Both the position numbers and the translations under genes were made by a program. Of a DNA stretch of 64,000 nucleotides, positions 37,801 to 50,000 are shown one piece after another. The notes under the pieces are model-generated. The model did not search any database. It was not told the origin of the DNA and saw nothing but the letters and a program-made list of their open reading frames with translations. This stretch comes from Mansonella perstans (lineage: Eukaryota > Nematoda > Chromadorea > Rhabditida > Onchocercidae), in the NCBI GenBank assembly GCA_037074765.1, contig JBAMDO010000566.1, forward strand, positions 310,001-374,000, written 5' to 3'. How positions within the stretch are numbered: position 1 is the first letter of the stretch; each line of letters begins with the position of its first letter.

Positions 37801-39057
37801 TTTCATTGAGAAGTTTAGATGGAGTATGATCGAAAATACTATTTAGCATACGAATTAATACTGACAATGCTTCATTGTGATAAATAATGACTATGCTTAC
37901 ACTTAAACTGATATTGCTTGGCAATGATTCACATCTGAAAAAAGAAAACACACTTTTAAATAAACCGGAAAGCTAAACAGGAAATTAATGAAATTTAAAA
38001 TATCATGTTGCTTAGCATTTCAGCTGAGTCTGCGTTACATTATGACCTGTAATTGGAAAAATAATGATCAATCTCGGAAATTAATACATATTTTTATCTA
38101 ACCAGCAGATCATTAACATATGACAGGCGTATTGGATTCTTGAAAGAGGATTCCGGATTTACATTAGTTATAGTAATATCACTTGAAAAAGGACATTCCA
38201 GAATGAAAAATGAAAAGCCTGAAAATTTTATGATAGATCTCTCACAGTTCGTGATGGATAGGTGATAATTTACGACGTGGTCCAAGTTTATCACTTGTCA
38301 CCACATCATAGCCAAATTTCTCGCTACCCCACTCGTATCGTTCCCTCTCGGCTTCACTTGCTATCGCAAGGCTCTCTTTTGAATTGACTGGATCGCAACC
38401 GGTAATATTGGGATCAACTGTTGACCAAGATATTACACTGGAATTGCTGGATTACATGTTTTTAATGTCAGTGTATTTTAGGAATATTTATCATCTCTAA
38501 AAATGGAATCCAACAGTTCATTTTCATTAATTTTCATTAGTTAGTTCATTTTTACTTTTTTTTTTAAAAAATGGAATAGAGAAAGTGAGGAATGCGACGT
38601 ATATTACTTTTTAATTCAATAAAAATGAACTAACAAAATAAAGTTGAGCTCTAAAATTGCAAGCAAAAAAAAAAAGAAAAACTAGACTTTAAGGAAAAAT
38701 AAAAAGATAGGTAATGTTAAGCAAAAATAGGAGCAGAATTAGGTCAGAGAGAAATTAAAAAATTTTGAGAATTCAAAAACATACTGAAACTTACTCCAAG
38801 TATGGATCTACATGTGGACATTTCTTTAGTATTCCATCATTTTTTTCCTGCTCATTTTCATTCAAAATTGTGAATCCTTCCTCCGATACGTTTTCACCGA
38901 GAAATTTAGTAATATTGGTTTCATCAGCAACAGTAGCATTAATACATAGAAGATATTGAAAAAGTACAGATAGGAAAAGATTCGCCAATAACATCAGCAA
39001 GTAATTTGAAATGGAAAGATGAAGATGATAGTGTGACATTGAGAAAATACGAATCAT
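34862..39057 (-). CDS. Polypeptide GalNAc-transferase without lectin domain
   Basis: Eight exons join in phase: 39057-38795, 38437-38246, 37934-37661, 37446-37331, 36869-36711, 36312-36195, 35623-35471 and 35026-34862 (479 aa). The product is a family 27 glycosyltransferase that starts mucin-type O-glycosylation by moving GalNAc from UDP-GalNAc to Ser/Thr in the Golgi. A type II signal anchor lies at about 12-38 (YLLMLLANLFLSVLFQYLL). The catalytic part shows SIVIIYHNEA, EIILYDDYSD, the metal-binding D-S-H (259-261), AMSGGLLAIDRKYF, an altered WGIEN (364-368, usual WGGEN), IWLCGG and PCSHIGHVFR with the metal-ligand His392. The protein ends about 85 residues later, where the roughly 130-residue ricin-type beta-trefoil would normally begin, and no lectin QxW repeats are seen downstream. 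I recall Caenorhabditis GLY-8 as similarly short, so this may be its orthologue (not verified). A second in-frame Met at residue 7 is an alternative start. Confidence 0.92.
35963..36058. repeat. Three tandem copies of a 32-bp unit
   Basis: Units 35963-35994, 35995-36026 and 36027-36058 each begin TCGGCATGAG and contain TGTGCATCA, differing at a few transitions (mostly C/T). They are in the intron between exons 6 and 7 of the GalNAc-transferase. The unit is GC-richer than its surroundings. Confidence 0.95.
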
Positions 39058-41294
39058 TTAATCATGATTGAATGATACAACGATGATGATACACGAGGAA
39101 AGAAAAAGAGAGAATATGGGTGATGAATGAAACAAATGTGTGTGCTCTTCAAACTGCACTATACCATTTTAGAAATTATGTTTCGGTTAGTGTTTGAAAT
39201 TCGTTTAAAAGTTAAATGGTTGTAACAACTGGTATAAATTCGTCTTGGAATTCTTTTAGCTCCTTTATAAAGTTTCAAGTAGTAAACTTTTGGATGAGTA
39301 TCGTATCATCATCAACTTCTAAACTCTGAGTGCTGAATTCACAGTGATTTCTCTCTTCCACACTGTGACTACCAAAATCATTGACAGTATTGACTATTGC
39401 TGCAATCAACTTGCAGTAACGAAATTATCTCTTCCGATGTGTAGCAGTTTCAATTTATCATAACGTGTAATAGAATTCGTAAAACAAGTTTGATCTCAAT
39501 AAGACAGTTTGAAGATGGGCACTTCGAAAGTCATACTTATGAACTTCATAACGCTTGGAATAGGTGGGATTTCTTGTTTTGGAAAGAATTTTTATTTCAA
39601 AAACGAACAAACACAGCCCCGTGTATATATACATGTACACAAACTTTAATATTGGAATATAAATCACTTTATCCACAAAATAACTGATCGGATAATTAAT
39701 TTTAACGACTGACATTAAGGGACATAAAAAAACAAACAAAAACAAAAATCTACAGATGAATGGAATACAACTGTTCATAATGACTGCTTTCGTCCAGCTT
39801 TACATCGCAACAATTTTCATGTGAAATTCCAACAAAACTGCATCCTTCAAATGAAAAATATACCACATCTAATGGTACCATAGACAGAAGTGGCCAAAGC
39901 CAATGAAGTCATGAGAATTTATACATTCTTCTCCTCATTTCCCAAATAACTCTAAATATTTCAGAAGTTACATCCTAATTCGTCATTGCGGTAATTTAAA
40001 AACTCAGAAAAAAGAGCAATAAATAATTTAAAAACTCAGAAAAAAGAGCAATGAAAAACCTTGTTAAAGAATCAGCCAATGACGGGGTCTACTGAGTACT
40101 GCTTATAGGAAAAAACAAAAGACTTAGTAATAAAAAAAAACAGTAAAATAAAAATGCAGAAAGAATATGATGGATGGTAATACCATAAAATACAAGAAAG
40201 CCCATTAATATAAAACTTTTAAATGATACCGTCAAATGTAAAGGAAATGTAAAAAATCACTGTCTAATTAACTTCTAGAAAAAGTGACCATTCCACCACT
40301 TTTTTTTTTTACTATATTCTGATCAACTTTTAAAAAAAGTGACTATTTCAACTTTATTTTTACTGTGATGAAGAGCCAAAAAACCAGTTTCCAAATGAAA
40401 TACTTAATTAAAAATCAGATATTCTCCAATTTTCTATTATTATTCACAGTCCATAAACTATAATGCAATTTACTCAGATCGAAATTCATGAAGCTCGTCA
40501 TTCCCCATATCACTTCAAAAACATTCTTTGAGAGAGCTCGCAATCTTAAAAAAAATTATCCTTCTAATTTGTGTTCTAGCGTGAAGCGCAGATATTTTAC
40601 AGTCTCACACACGATCAATGAAAACTCATGTACATGGAACTTATTGACGTACCCGGACTGTTCTTCCGTGAAAGTGACAGGAATAAATGAATTCAGCAAA
40701 GAAAAAGGAAAGGCAACGTTAACAAAAATACAAGCACATGAAGAAAAGCATGCATAATTATGATATCGCCATCACGCAAATTTCAAAACTGTTCTAAAAT
40801 CAAACTCATTTTAGTTCTTTTGTGGCAAGCATATTTATATTACCTTGAAAGCCTATCATATTTTGAATTTCAAGTTTCAGTTCAATTTCAGAAAAAAATT
40901 ACGAACCTCTTTTAAAACTTTTTTCCAAAAATCTGGAGTTTAATTTTGTTACAGCTAGAATCGACTCCAAAAAGTCGATAAAAACAGTACTGAATAATAG
41001 CTGGAAGGAGCACTATTCCGTAGAAATTAGTAATGTACATGTTAGGGGATATAAATACATGATATACAGCATATAAAATAACCCAGTAGACGCCATCACC
41101 GGAAATTGTAACCGTGAAGTAGCAATGAAGCTTAAAAAAAATCAAACAGTGAAAAAAACGAAAAATTTCTTTGAAAAACTGTTTTTCTTTACCCACTAAA
41201 TAGGCCAGTAATGAAACAACAAAGCTATATAGAAAATGAAAGTACAACACTGGAGAGTACAAATTATATTGGTCTGCAAAAGAATAAAACCGGC
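39058..41294. other. Spacer between GalNAc-transferase and HEXIM genes
   Basis: It should hold the GalNAc-transferase promoter and the HEXIM 3' UTR. A direct repeat of 29 bp lies at 39992-40020 and 40024-40052. A hydrophobic 116-codon minus-strand frame (40912-41262) and an 89-codon plus-strand frame (40488-40757) show no known domain or splice support and are not called. Confidence 0.5.
39992..40052. repeat. Direct repeat of 29 bp, period 32
   Basis: Two identical 29-base copies (39992-40020 and 40024-40052) starting TAATTTAAAAACTCAG are separated by three A residues. Confidence 0.95.
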
Positions 41295-44200
41295 TTATTC
41301 TACCACTTCCTGCTCCTTATCAATCATGGCCTCATCCTGGCTTTTGCGTAACGCATCACCTGATTCCGAAATCGATGTACCGCTATGCCGTCGGTTTTTG
41401 GGTAGTACATCTTCGTAAGAAATATTATGGTCTTTCAACAACTGCTTCAATTTGTCATTTTCTAATTGCAGCAAACTTACACGATCCGCTAGTTTACTAT
41501 TAATTTTCTCTAAATGCATATATTCTCGTGCAACCTGAAACTTAGCTTAACTTGATACAAAGTAATAAATTTCCTTTTAATCCTATGTGCATTGTTTCCT
41601 CCAACATCATTATCAGAAAATTTTCATGAAAATATCTTACTTTATTCCCAACTCTACTCTTATTACTAACACATATTGCTAATTCTTCATCCTTCTGCAA
41701 ATTCTTCACTAATTCCTACTTTTCTAAAATTTCTGAGCAGAAAGAGTCAAAGTCCCGTCTCCTGAAGTGCACACCACAGCGTACTAAAAAATAAAACGAA
41801 ATTCAATCCATTCCTTCCTCCTCCAATAGCTAAATAATAACCACTATTAATGCGAAAAGAACGAAACATACTTCATCTTTGGTCATATTACTAATACGTT
41901 CCATGTTGACATAATCATAATCAGCGTCAAACTGTCGCTCCATCTCATCATCTTCTGCACCTGAATAACTTGCACTATCTGTTGTATAGCCACCCATTTC
42001 AGATCCTGACTGACCAATAGCACCACATCTGGAAAAGAAACAATTTTGCTGATGAATTATTGTGGGAGACAAAAACATGCACATAGCAACTTCACCTTCT
42101 TCATCTTGTAAACAGTTACCATTAGATCCAAACATCTTCTAGAATTTATGAATGATCTGCGAATATTTCGATTACATAAATTCATTTCTATAATCTATAA
42201 TGTACAAAAAGAATATTGGCTCAAACTTAAAATTTTTACCACCAATTAAAAGGGAAGGAACTGAAGAATGAATCAGACTTTAATTTACTCTTTCCATTAG
42301 CGTGGGTGACTTTCCAGTCACATACTGCACCAACGTTTGCTGATTCAAACAATGTTGAAAACTTCTCTACTTACGACCATTCCCCTCTAATGATCAAAAA
42401 CACCAACACCACGTGTCGTTTTGAAAACATCTCATCCCAAATGCATCGGGAAAAGTAAGACCCTACTTCCGCTGAGCTGACGAAACATTTCACCAGTTTC
42501 GTTACCACTGCTAGTATCATTTCCTGTATTTTCTACATTTCGTCAGCTTTTAAAACCAAGCAAGCGATGGTCAGTAACTGAATGACTCGCAAATCGACTA
42601 TATGAAAATCTGCTCGCCTTTGGAGATTTTCAGAGTCGATCGAAAATGGAGCGTTGCATAAGCGCGCATGTATGCGAATGTAACGTTGTTGTCGCAAAAC
42701 GCTCATCACAATTTTTAGCATAATTGCAAACAACGTCTAGAAAAATTTTGAACTGGTTTAATTTTTCAAAGAAAACATTTTATTGACTTATATTTTAATT
42801 TGTTACCGCAATGGTTAACACGCGATGTTACTATTTCGTGTGTAACGTCACACACATAACTTTTTTCAAAAAAAATTAATTATTGGTCCGTTTGAAATGA
42901 TGACAAACCAATGAGTGAACTATCATAATCTCTTCCTACAATCAAATAAAATAATCAAGCTAAAATAGAGATCATAGTACTGACAGCACAAACATCCATT
43001 ATTTAATGAAGCTCTTAGAGAAGAATTACATCACTAACAGTTAGTGTAAGGTCAATAAGATACCAAGATCGAATCTGATTCTTCTGGAAACATAATCATA
43101 GAACTACACTTAAGTGATTACATTTAAGCCAGGCATGAGAAAGAGTTGAAACCAACAATACAAACACGCAAAGTACGGTAATACTACTACACTCGAAGTG
43201 CAATATAAAAAAAATTATGATCTGAAAATTTATTAGCAGCTAATAATACCAAAGAAAATATAAACCTTTCACGAATTGGTGAAAATCCCCCTGTGGATTG
43301 CCGTTGATGTGCAGCCATTCCAGGAAATGAATCGCTGACATTTGCAGGCATCGTACGCTTCTCATGATCTTCCACCAGAAACTGCGTCGTATTGTAGGGC
43401 GCCATAGGCTTACCGCGCGAAAACAATCTTAAAAAAGTAATTTGGCTTAATTTTATAAACCACTCACTTCGATTCTTTTGAATTAAATCTTCTCAAATTC
43501 TTTTTCTAATGTTCCAAAAAACGACAAAGTACATTCTAGGAACATAGTGTGTCCTATTTTTTCTTTATTTGCCATACCAAAATAAGTCCTCCTACCCAAC
43601 CCCGTTACAAAGTACTTAAAAATACTTGAGCAAATTTTTGGAAACATTTTCTCCATAATACACTTTATATCCGCCTGTATCCTGGACAGATATGACCGAG
43701 TGAATAAACAATTTACGAAACACTACGTCAAATTCCACTTTTTTTGCTACATTTGAAGTTACAGTAGTTCTACTCTGAACTTTCTCGCATCTCAATCATC
43801 GACCACTAAATATTAAATATTTCATGCGATACGACCCAAGCATATTTAGTGAATATATGTATATATATATTAACCTCACAATGTAAAATATTCATTATTT
43901 CTGTAAGGGAAGGATCTAACATTTAATAATGCGCAATTCCATTTAAAAACTGGATTTGAACCGTAAATATATGTAAAGCCTCTATATATCAAATCTCGAC
44001 CTTCCCTCAAATATTTACACATACGTATGTATTCAAAACACCGACGAGGCTTCTATTCCGATGAAAGTATTTCAAACAGTGGTTCTGGAAAGCCTACTAA
44101 ATGAAAGTGTAGCTAAAACCAAGTGGCTATCATTCATGGTCCAAATTTTAATAAGAGCTAAACATCAGTCCCTGATGGCAGAATAAGTCTAACACAGAAA

Positions 44201-45270
44201 CTTTATACATTATGATAATTGAGAAAGTTATTTATGTTCTCCACTCTCAATCCTTTTCTCCGTTTGTTTTTTGCTTGTAACACAAAAATTTTCATTGGAA
44301 CCAACTTTTCTCGCTTCACCGCTGCATGTCGTTCTTCCTTCACTTCTTGGACATTTTTTCCCTTTAGCGATGATGCGTGATATGGTTTCCAACGTCCTTT
44401 TCCACCCCTCCTATAAATTTATCCTATTTACTTGATTACTAACTTGTTAATAAAAGATTCAGAAAAGAAAAACGCACAAAGAACTTTTCGCATCTTTTAA
44501 AAAGGACTGAATCAAAAATCATTGTGACTGAAAAACTATATTTTTATGATGGCTATAAAAAACCGTCCCTTAATTACAGAAGAATCTCTCCAATATTTTT
44601 AAGGAAAATCGAAAATGAAATAACGTTTAAAACGCTTTAAAGTGCGAAAAGATCCACAATTCCTAAATTAGAGAAACTAATAATAACTAAATCGAAATTA
44701 CCTCTGGCCATCAGCAAAACTTTTTTGGAATCGAATTTGAATCAACTTATGCTCATACAATCACTTCTACCTTAACTATTACCTGTTCTTCTTCAGTTGA
44801 AAAAATTTCCAAAAAAAAAATGAAAAAAGGCAAAAATCCTATAATTTCCAAAAATCCAATAGTAAAAATGAAAGAAAGCAAAAATATGCCGAACTTTATC
44901 ACAAATGAAGACTTTTGTATCACTCTGTGATAAAAAAACTTGAAAAAATTTACAGAATGAAACAAAGCGAAATTGCAAACCTTCTTCGGGGTTTCTTTGT
45001 TTTTGTATGTGAAGTACCCACCGAAAGAACTCCGAGTGCCGGAATTCTTTCAGAATGATGTTGTTCTTTTTGTGGATTTTGTTCTTCGGTAGTTTGATGG
45101 CTTGCATCGATAGGAATGTCACGTGAAACTGTAACAGCAACTTCGTCATTGGTACCTTCCATCGATGCAACAACATCATGTTCTGGTTGCAGTTGTGATA
45201 AATGATGCTTCGAAGTGTGCTCTTGATCTTGTTGCTGATGTTTATCAGGTTGGTCTACGGTTGCAGTCAT
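41295..45270 (-). CDS. HEXIM-type inhibitor of P-TEFb
   Basis: Five exons join in phase: 45270-44981, 44410-44306, 43427-43266, 42028-41872 and 41534-41295 (317 aa). The hallmark is GKPMAPYNTTQFLVEDH (137-153), matching the HEXIM motif PYNTTQFL whose PYNT contacts and inhibits CDK9. Just before it is a basic segment, KTKKPRRRGGKGRWKPYH (about 91-108), equivalent to the 7SK-binding Arg motif and its WKPY end. Next is an acidic patch (GAEDDEMERQFDADYDYVNMERISNMT). Last is a coiled coil starting EYMHLEKINSKLADRVSLLQLENDKLKQLL (about 242-271), corresponding to the dimerisation and cyclin-T-binding domain. The first 96 residues are His/Gln/Glu-rich and unconserved. Known role: with 7SK RNA, sequesters P-TEFb and restrains transcription elongation in the nucleus. 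The acceptors of exons 2 and 3 are TATAG and TTAAG. The ATG at 45270 is the first in frame, with a possible leader acceptor (TATTTTAAG) about 17 bases upstream. Confidence 0.9.
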
Positions 45271-45479
45271 CGTAATCGTTGTCACTTAAAATAACCCGTA
45301 CCAATGTCCCCAACACAAAACGAGCTTTCGAATGATAGGTCACACACTTAGGTTCCGCGGATTTAACGTTAAAATTAAAATCGTTGTGTAGAATTTCACC
45401 AACGAAGGTCAAAGGTAAATGGACTTGCAATAACCCAAACTGGATTACTCCACCGTCTCACTATGTTTTCTGTTAATAA

Positions 45480-45990
45480 TTCAAATAGGCAAAAACAACA
45501 CCCACACACCAGTCACCTCATTGCCAGCCGGACCAAATGTTGCTCCTGCTAGATACCAATCACTTAACGATCGTGTAACACAATTCTCGGGTCTGTGTGT
45601 CTGTACACGTGCATCTATTTGTCTCTACCTATCACGTACGCCTCTATGTATATACTCACAGGTGCAGCTTAGATTGCGTGTGTATGTGTGTAGACCACAA
45701 ACGTGCGTCTGTGTATGTACGTGTCTGCGTGTATGTGTGTGTACGTTACCGTGTGTACGCCAAAGAACGTCGCCGCTGACTATAAACTCCAACACTGACT
45801 GCAAGCATCTCGTTCAACGCTCCTTTTATACTGGTAATGAGGGCGCACGCGACGCAGCACGCACGCTTCATTACTCCGCACGCGCTCTGTGGACGATTTT
45901 TCTTGTTATCAGAAAGAATGGACGCGAAATAGTGCCCGAGAATGCACAAATTTTCGCATCCGTTTTTTAAGAAATCTCGGGTAATTTCAG
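45480..45990 (-). promoter_or_regulatory. GC-richer promoter-like patch upstream of HEXIM
   Basis: This stretch is visibly richer in G and C than the rest of the window and contains TG/CA alternations, a CACGTG E-box near 45605 and several ACGT cores. On the minus strand TATAAAAG (45830-45823) reads as a TATA box pointing toward HEXIM, about 550 bases before its ATG. Because of base composition it is open on both strands (a 149-codon + frame and a 101-codon - frame), but neither product looks like a protein. The promoter role is inferred. Confidence 0.4.
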
Positions 45991-46710
45991 TGGTAATGAT
46001 CGATATGCCATTGCGAGGATTTGATTGATTATAAATTTTCGATGTAACCATTGTTTACAACGTTACTAAAGAAATGCTTATTGTGTAGTTTTTGCGGGTA
46101 ATTTACGAAATTTGCTATTCAAGAATTATCCTTAAAGAATGGATGAATAAGTTCAGGATCGACCTTTAACCTTTAATTGTAATTTATGTTTGATTTATAC
46201 AATTCTCATTGAGCGCTTTTTACAAAAATTCAATTTGTTAGCAAAAAATAAGAAATATAATTAATAAATATTGTAATTAATAAGCAGTAAATTCTTCGAA
46301 ATATCAATTGCTCTCTTTGAGAAATTCAAGAATTTCAAATTTTTTTCTTAAAAGCTATTAATTTCATCCATTCCAAGTCAATGCAAAAGCGCATTGATTA
46401 AATGCTTATCAAAGTTCCTATTGTGGCCAAATGCAGTGAGTTTCGCTCGGTGCTTCCTTTTGGTCGATAAGTTTGGGGAAAAAATTCCTCTCTAATAGGA
46501 CATTAGTATTACCCAAAGCTCGGGCAAATTGCATCTCTCAGAAATGTTATTAACAGAAGATACAGGGTGGACATGAATGGGAAAGAATACATTACGTGAT
46601 ATGATTACGTCTAATTATCTTACTAGATATCAGCATACCCATTCAAGTTATTCATTGGCGTCATTCCTGAAGTAATATAGGTCACGTCATTCCTAAATAA
46701 TGCTCCAAAG

Positions 46711-46734
46711 CATATATATATATATATATATATA
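46711..46734. repeat. (TA)n microsatellite
   Basis: About twelve TA dinucleotides in a row. Confidence 0.95.
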
Positions 46735-46866
46735 CCGCACTGGACTATGTAGTTTTAAATTAATATGTAAAAAATGATAATGTTAGTGAAAAGGAAAAAA
46801 AACTTCAAACATCTAACTGTGACGAGATGACGTTTTCGGTTCCTGACGATATATGTTGGTCATATC

Positions 46867-47074
46867 AAATCAGGAAAGTTAGGTTAAACAGGAAAATTAG
46901 GTCAAATCAGGAACGATAGGTCAAATCGGGAAAGTTAGGTCAAATCAGGAACGTTAGGTTAAATAGGGAAAGTTAGGTCAAATCAGGAACGTTAGGTCAA
47001 ATCAGGAACGTTAGGTCAAATCAGGAACGTTAGGTCAAATCAGGAACGTTAGGTCAAATTAGGAACGTTAGGGC
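46867..47074. repeat. Eleven-copy 19-bp tandem array carrying AGGTCA
   Basis: Eleven head-to-tail units cover 46867-47074. The consensus is AAATCAGGAACGTTAGGTC, and reading across the junction gives AGGTCA in most copies. Units seven to ten (46980-47055) are identical. Units one to six and eleven carry substitutions (AAAGTT for AACGTT, GGTT for GGTC), and unit two is one base short. It lies about 1.6 kb upstream of HEXIM, between it and PHLPP. Confidence 0.97.
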
Positions 47075-50000
47075 AAGACATTATTACAGAAATGGAATGA
47101 GAATGTATTGGCGATGATGAATTACACATAACTGAAAGAAGACAATTGAAAGCTCGTAAATTTCAGTAAAATTTGCATATTAATCGAACAAAAGACTTCA
47201 TTGCTAATTTGAGAAATTTGCATATCGATCGAAACAAAGGTTGTATTCGTAAATTAAACAAATTTGCAAACTGATTTTATCAAAAATGAGTGATAAGTTT
47301 CTTTTTCCAGTGACTATATTAATATTTTTGCATATTTTCAAATGTCGTGACAATTTTGAAACTTTTTTCAAATTTTGAAATTTAAGCATCATAAATTGCT
47401 CGAAATATTGGATTATGAATTATTTTAGTGTTACATTTTATACGAAATTCTTAATGATATTATAGAGAAAGCATAAAAAGCTAAGAATGAATGCATAATT
47501 AGGAATACATATTGTTATCTTCAATAATATCATTCATTCAGCTTATTTTTGAGCCAAATAATTTACATTTGGCTTTTTTTTGAAATGATCAATCCTTGTT
47601 TGTTCTTTGAATAATTTCTAGGATTCTTGTATTACTTCTAGCATATTTTTTAAGCATTATAAAATGTTTTTAACATCTGTTAAACATTTTCCTCTCATTG
47701 ATCTATATGGGTCATTTTGCCATTCTTTAATATTTTTAAAAGAAGAAATACTTGAACTTTGTGAAATGTAATAGGATATTCCAATCACTTTAAGGCTTAG
47801 TAATGCTTTTTGAATTCAATTCATTGGCACAATCATTCCATTGATTTGATTTAAAATTGTCAGATTATTTTGAAAATATAATTAAATTTGAGAGAAAATT
47901 TCCTCCTGCATCGATCATATGAAGTGCATTTAAAGAATTTTTGCATTTTGTTAAAAATTTTCGTATTAAATGCGAACATTTCTGCACAGAATTGCGTACA
48001 TTTACATGTTTATTTCATTGATATTAGGAGACAAATGCGCCAAGCATTGCTACAATATCACTCATCGATTAGGCTGTTAAAGAATATGTCCCAGTATTAA
48101 GTATTATTTGTTCATTGCTTGAAATTTCAGAAAATATTTCAGAAATAATGATATTTATTCCCGACAAAATAATTAATAATGCAACTGAGGCAGTGCTTTT
48201 ATCGAATGTAATTCAATTTTATTTTAATATCTTTCACTATGCTGCAATTAAATTTCACAGCTGAAAAGTTAATTACAAATCACTATTACTGTAATTATGA
48301 AACCTTTTCTTCCACTTTATTGAAAATTCGTGAATTTTTTACAAATTCGTATTTTAAGTATAACTGTTCTTAACTCTTATAATATATTTGAATTTTTTAA
48401 GATGATAAGATATGGTATTTCTTCCCTTTTCCAATCTCATTTCTGTACGGTATTTTTTCATTTCATCATTTTGTAAATCAGTGAAAAAATTTTACTTTTT
48501 TTAAGTTACAGTAATCTATTTTAGCAATCATCTCATCAGAGAAATGAAAAAAAAAAGTATTTTCTGAAGCACAAATCAGTGTTACTATAAAGATGAGATA
48601 AATGCAACAGCAATAATCAAACTTTGTTATACTCTGTCATACTTTGTTAGATGCAAATGTTGGCTGATTTTTTTGTAACATACATTTTTAGTGTTTTTTT
48701 AAATTCAGTTGATCAAACTGGTTAAATGTTATTGTTGATGACAACAACTGCCAGAAGTCAATTAAACAATTAGCTGAATTGATGGATCAACAGTTTAGAT
48801 ACTTTTTTTTTAAAAAAATAATAACAATTAAAGAATTTCGAAAAGGAAAAAAATAATAAGAATCTAGTCAGCAGAAAAAGATTCGTCATACAACATGTGC
48901 ATTTGTATTTGAATTATGTGTTACTGAACCTATATCCCGAAACCGATTATACTTTAAAATAGTAATCATAATTATGTTTGTTACATAATTATGTTACATA
49001 ATTATTTGTTACATTTGTTACGTTACGTAATCATAATCATAATTATGATATGCTCATCAGTAATTAAAAATACAATAGAGTGATCGGGAATATTTTGTGA
49101 TTGATGTGGGAAATGGAATGGGAATATTTTGTTGAAGATCTATTGATGAGTTGCATCTAATCATTAAAAGTTGAAGAGATGTTCGTTTTAACTTTTATAT
49201 TCAACTTTCTCTCTTAGCATATCTTTTATAAATGTTTCTGTTTTTTTTTTGTTTTAGAAACGATAGATTTTTAAATGGATAACTAATTAAAATAAATAAC
49301 AAATCGAGACTGGTTCATTTCAGTATATTTTCTTAGCACTGCATGATATGGCTTTAGATTTGTAATGAATATTAACTTACTAACAATTTGCAAGAACCCA
49401 GACCTATAATCAAAGGAAGAAATAATAACAGTAATGATGATAATAATATTATTATTTCTATAATAGCAATATAGATAGATGATAATTTATAATCGATGTA
49501 TATTCAGAATTGCAGCTAACAAAGGGTAACAAAAAAGATTTGTTGAACTGGAGGGTCTAAAGCAACAAAAAACAATTCAGATATAAGCATGGCAACATTT
49601 ACCAGATTATTCCCATGGTAAATTTCGATTAGTTCATTCTGAGAGTGATTATCATTGAGTTAATCTCGTAAATATATCTTGGTATGGATAAGCTCCAAAT
49701 ATATGTCAATTAACATCACACCGTTTTGTTTACAACTTTATTATATTTCATCGAAGCGTAATCGAATTTCATTCCCTTTATTTCTCTCTCTTCTACATAC
49801 ACAGAAGAAGAGTGATAGTGAGATTTTGATCTTTAGCAAGAATTGATTTTCGAATTACAGACAACTTTATAAAGGCAAACTACAATGAAAACGTGGAAAT
49901 AATGTGACAAATTTGAAATAAAATGAAAGTGAAATTTGAGGAGAATGAAGGAGTTGCCTCATTATTTTATTAATTTAAATGAAATGAATGCAAGAGGAAT

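Noticed and set aside
38094..38294. Minus-strand ORF between GalNAc-transferase exons 2 and 3
   Set aside because: It extends exon 2 out of frame into the intron. The catalytic frame joins directly from 38246 to 37934 in phase.
40488..40757. 89-codon plus-strand ORF
   Set aside because: Composition is not obviously random, but no domain, splice partner or promoter was seen.
40912..41262. Hydrophobic 116-codon minus-strand ORF
   Set aside because: It is rich in Phe, Leu, Tyr and Ile as expected from AT-rich DNA. It sits just after the HEXIM stop, in its presumed 3' UTR, and matches no family.
44753..45179. 128-codon and 70-codon minus-strand ORFs overlapping HEXIM exon 1
   Set aside because: They are out-of-frame shadows of the first HEXIM exon and its following intron.
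45521..45970. 149-codon plus-strand ORF, the longest uninterrupted frame in the window
   Set aside because: It lies in a GC-richer TG-repeat patch that is open on both strands. The translation is dominated by Cys/Val/Arg from TGTGTG repeats and has no domain. It overlaps the likely HEXIM promoter.
45746..46051. 101-codon minus-strand ORF
   Set aside because: It overlaps the plus-strand frame in the same GC-richer patch. There is no recognisable domain, and it would sit on the TATA-like element.
46711..46734. (TA)n run as a promoter or origin element
   Set aside because: It is a simple microsatellite with no nearby supporting signals.
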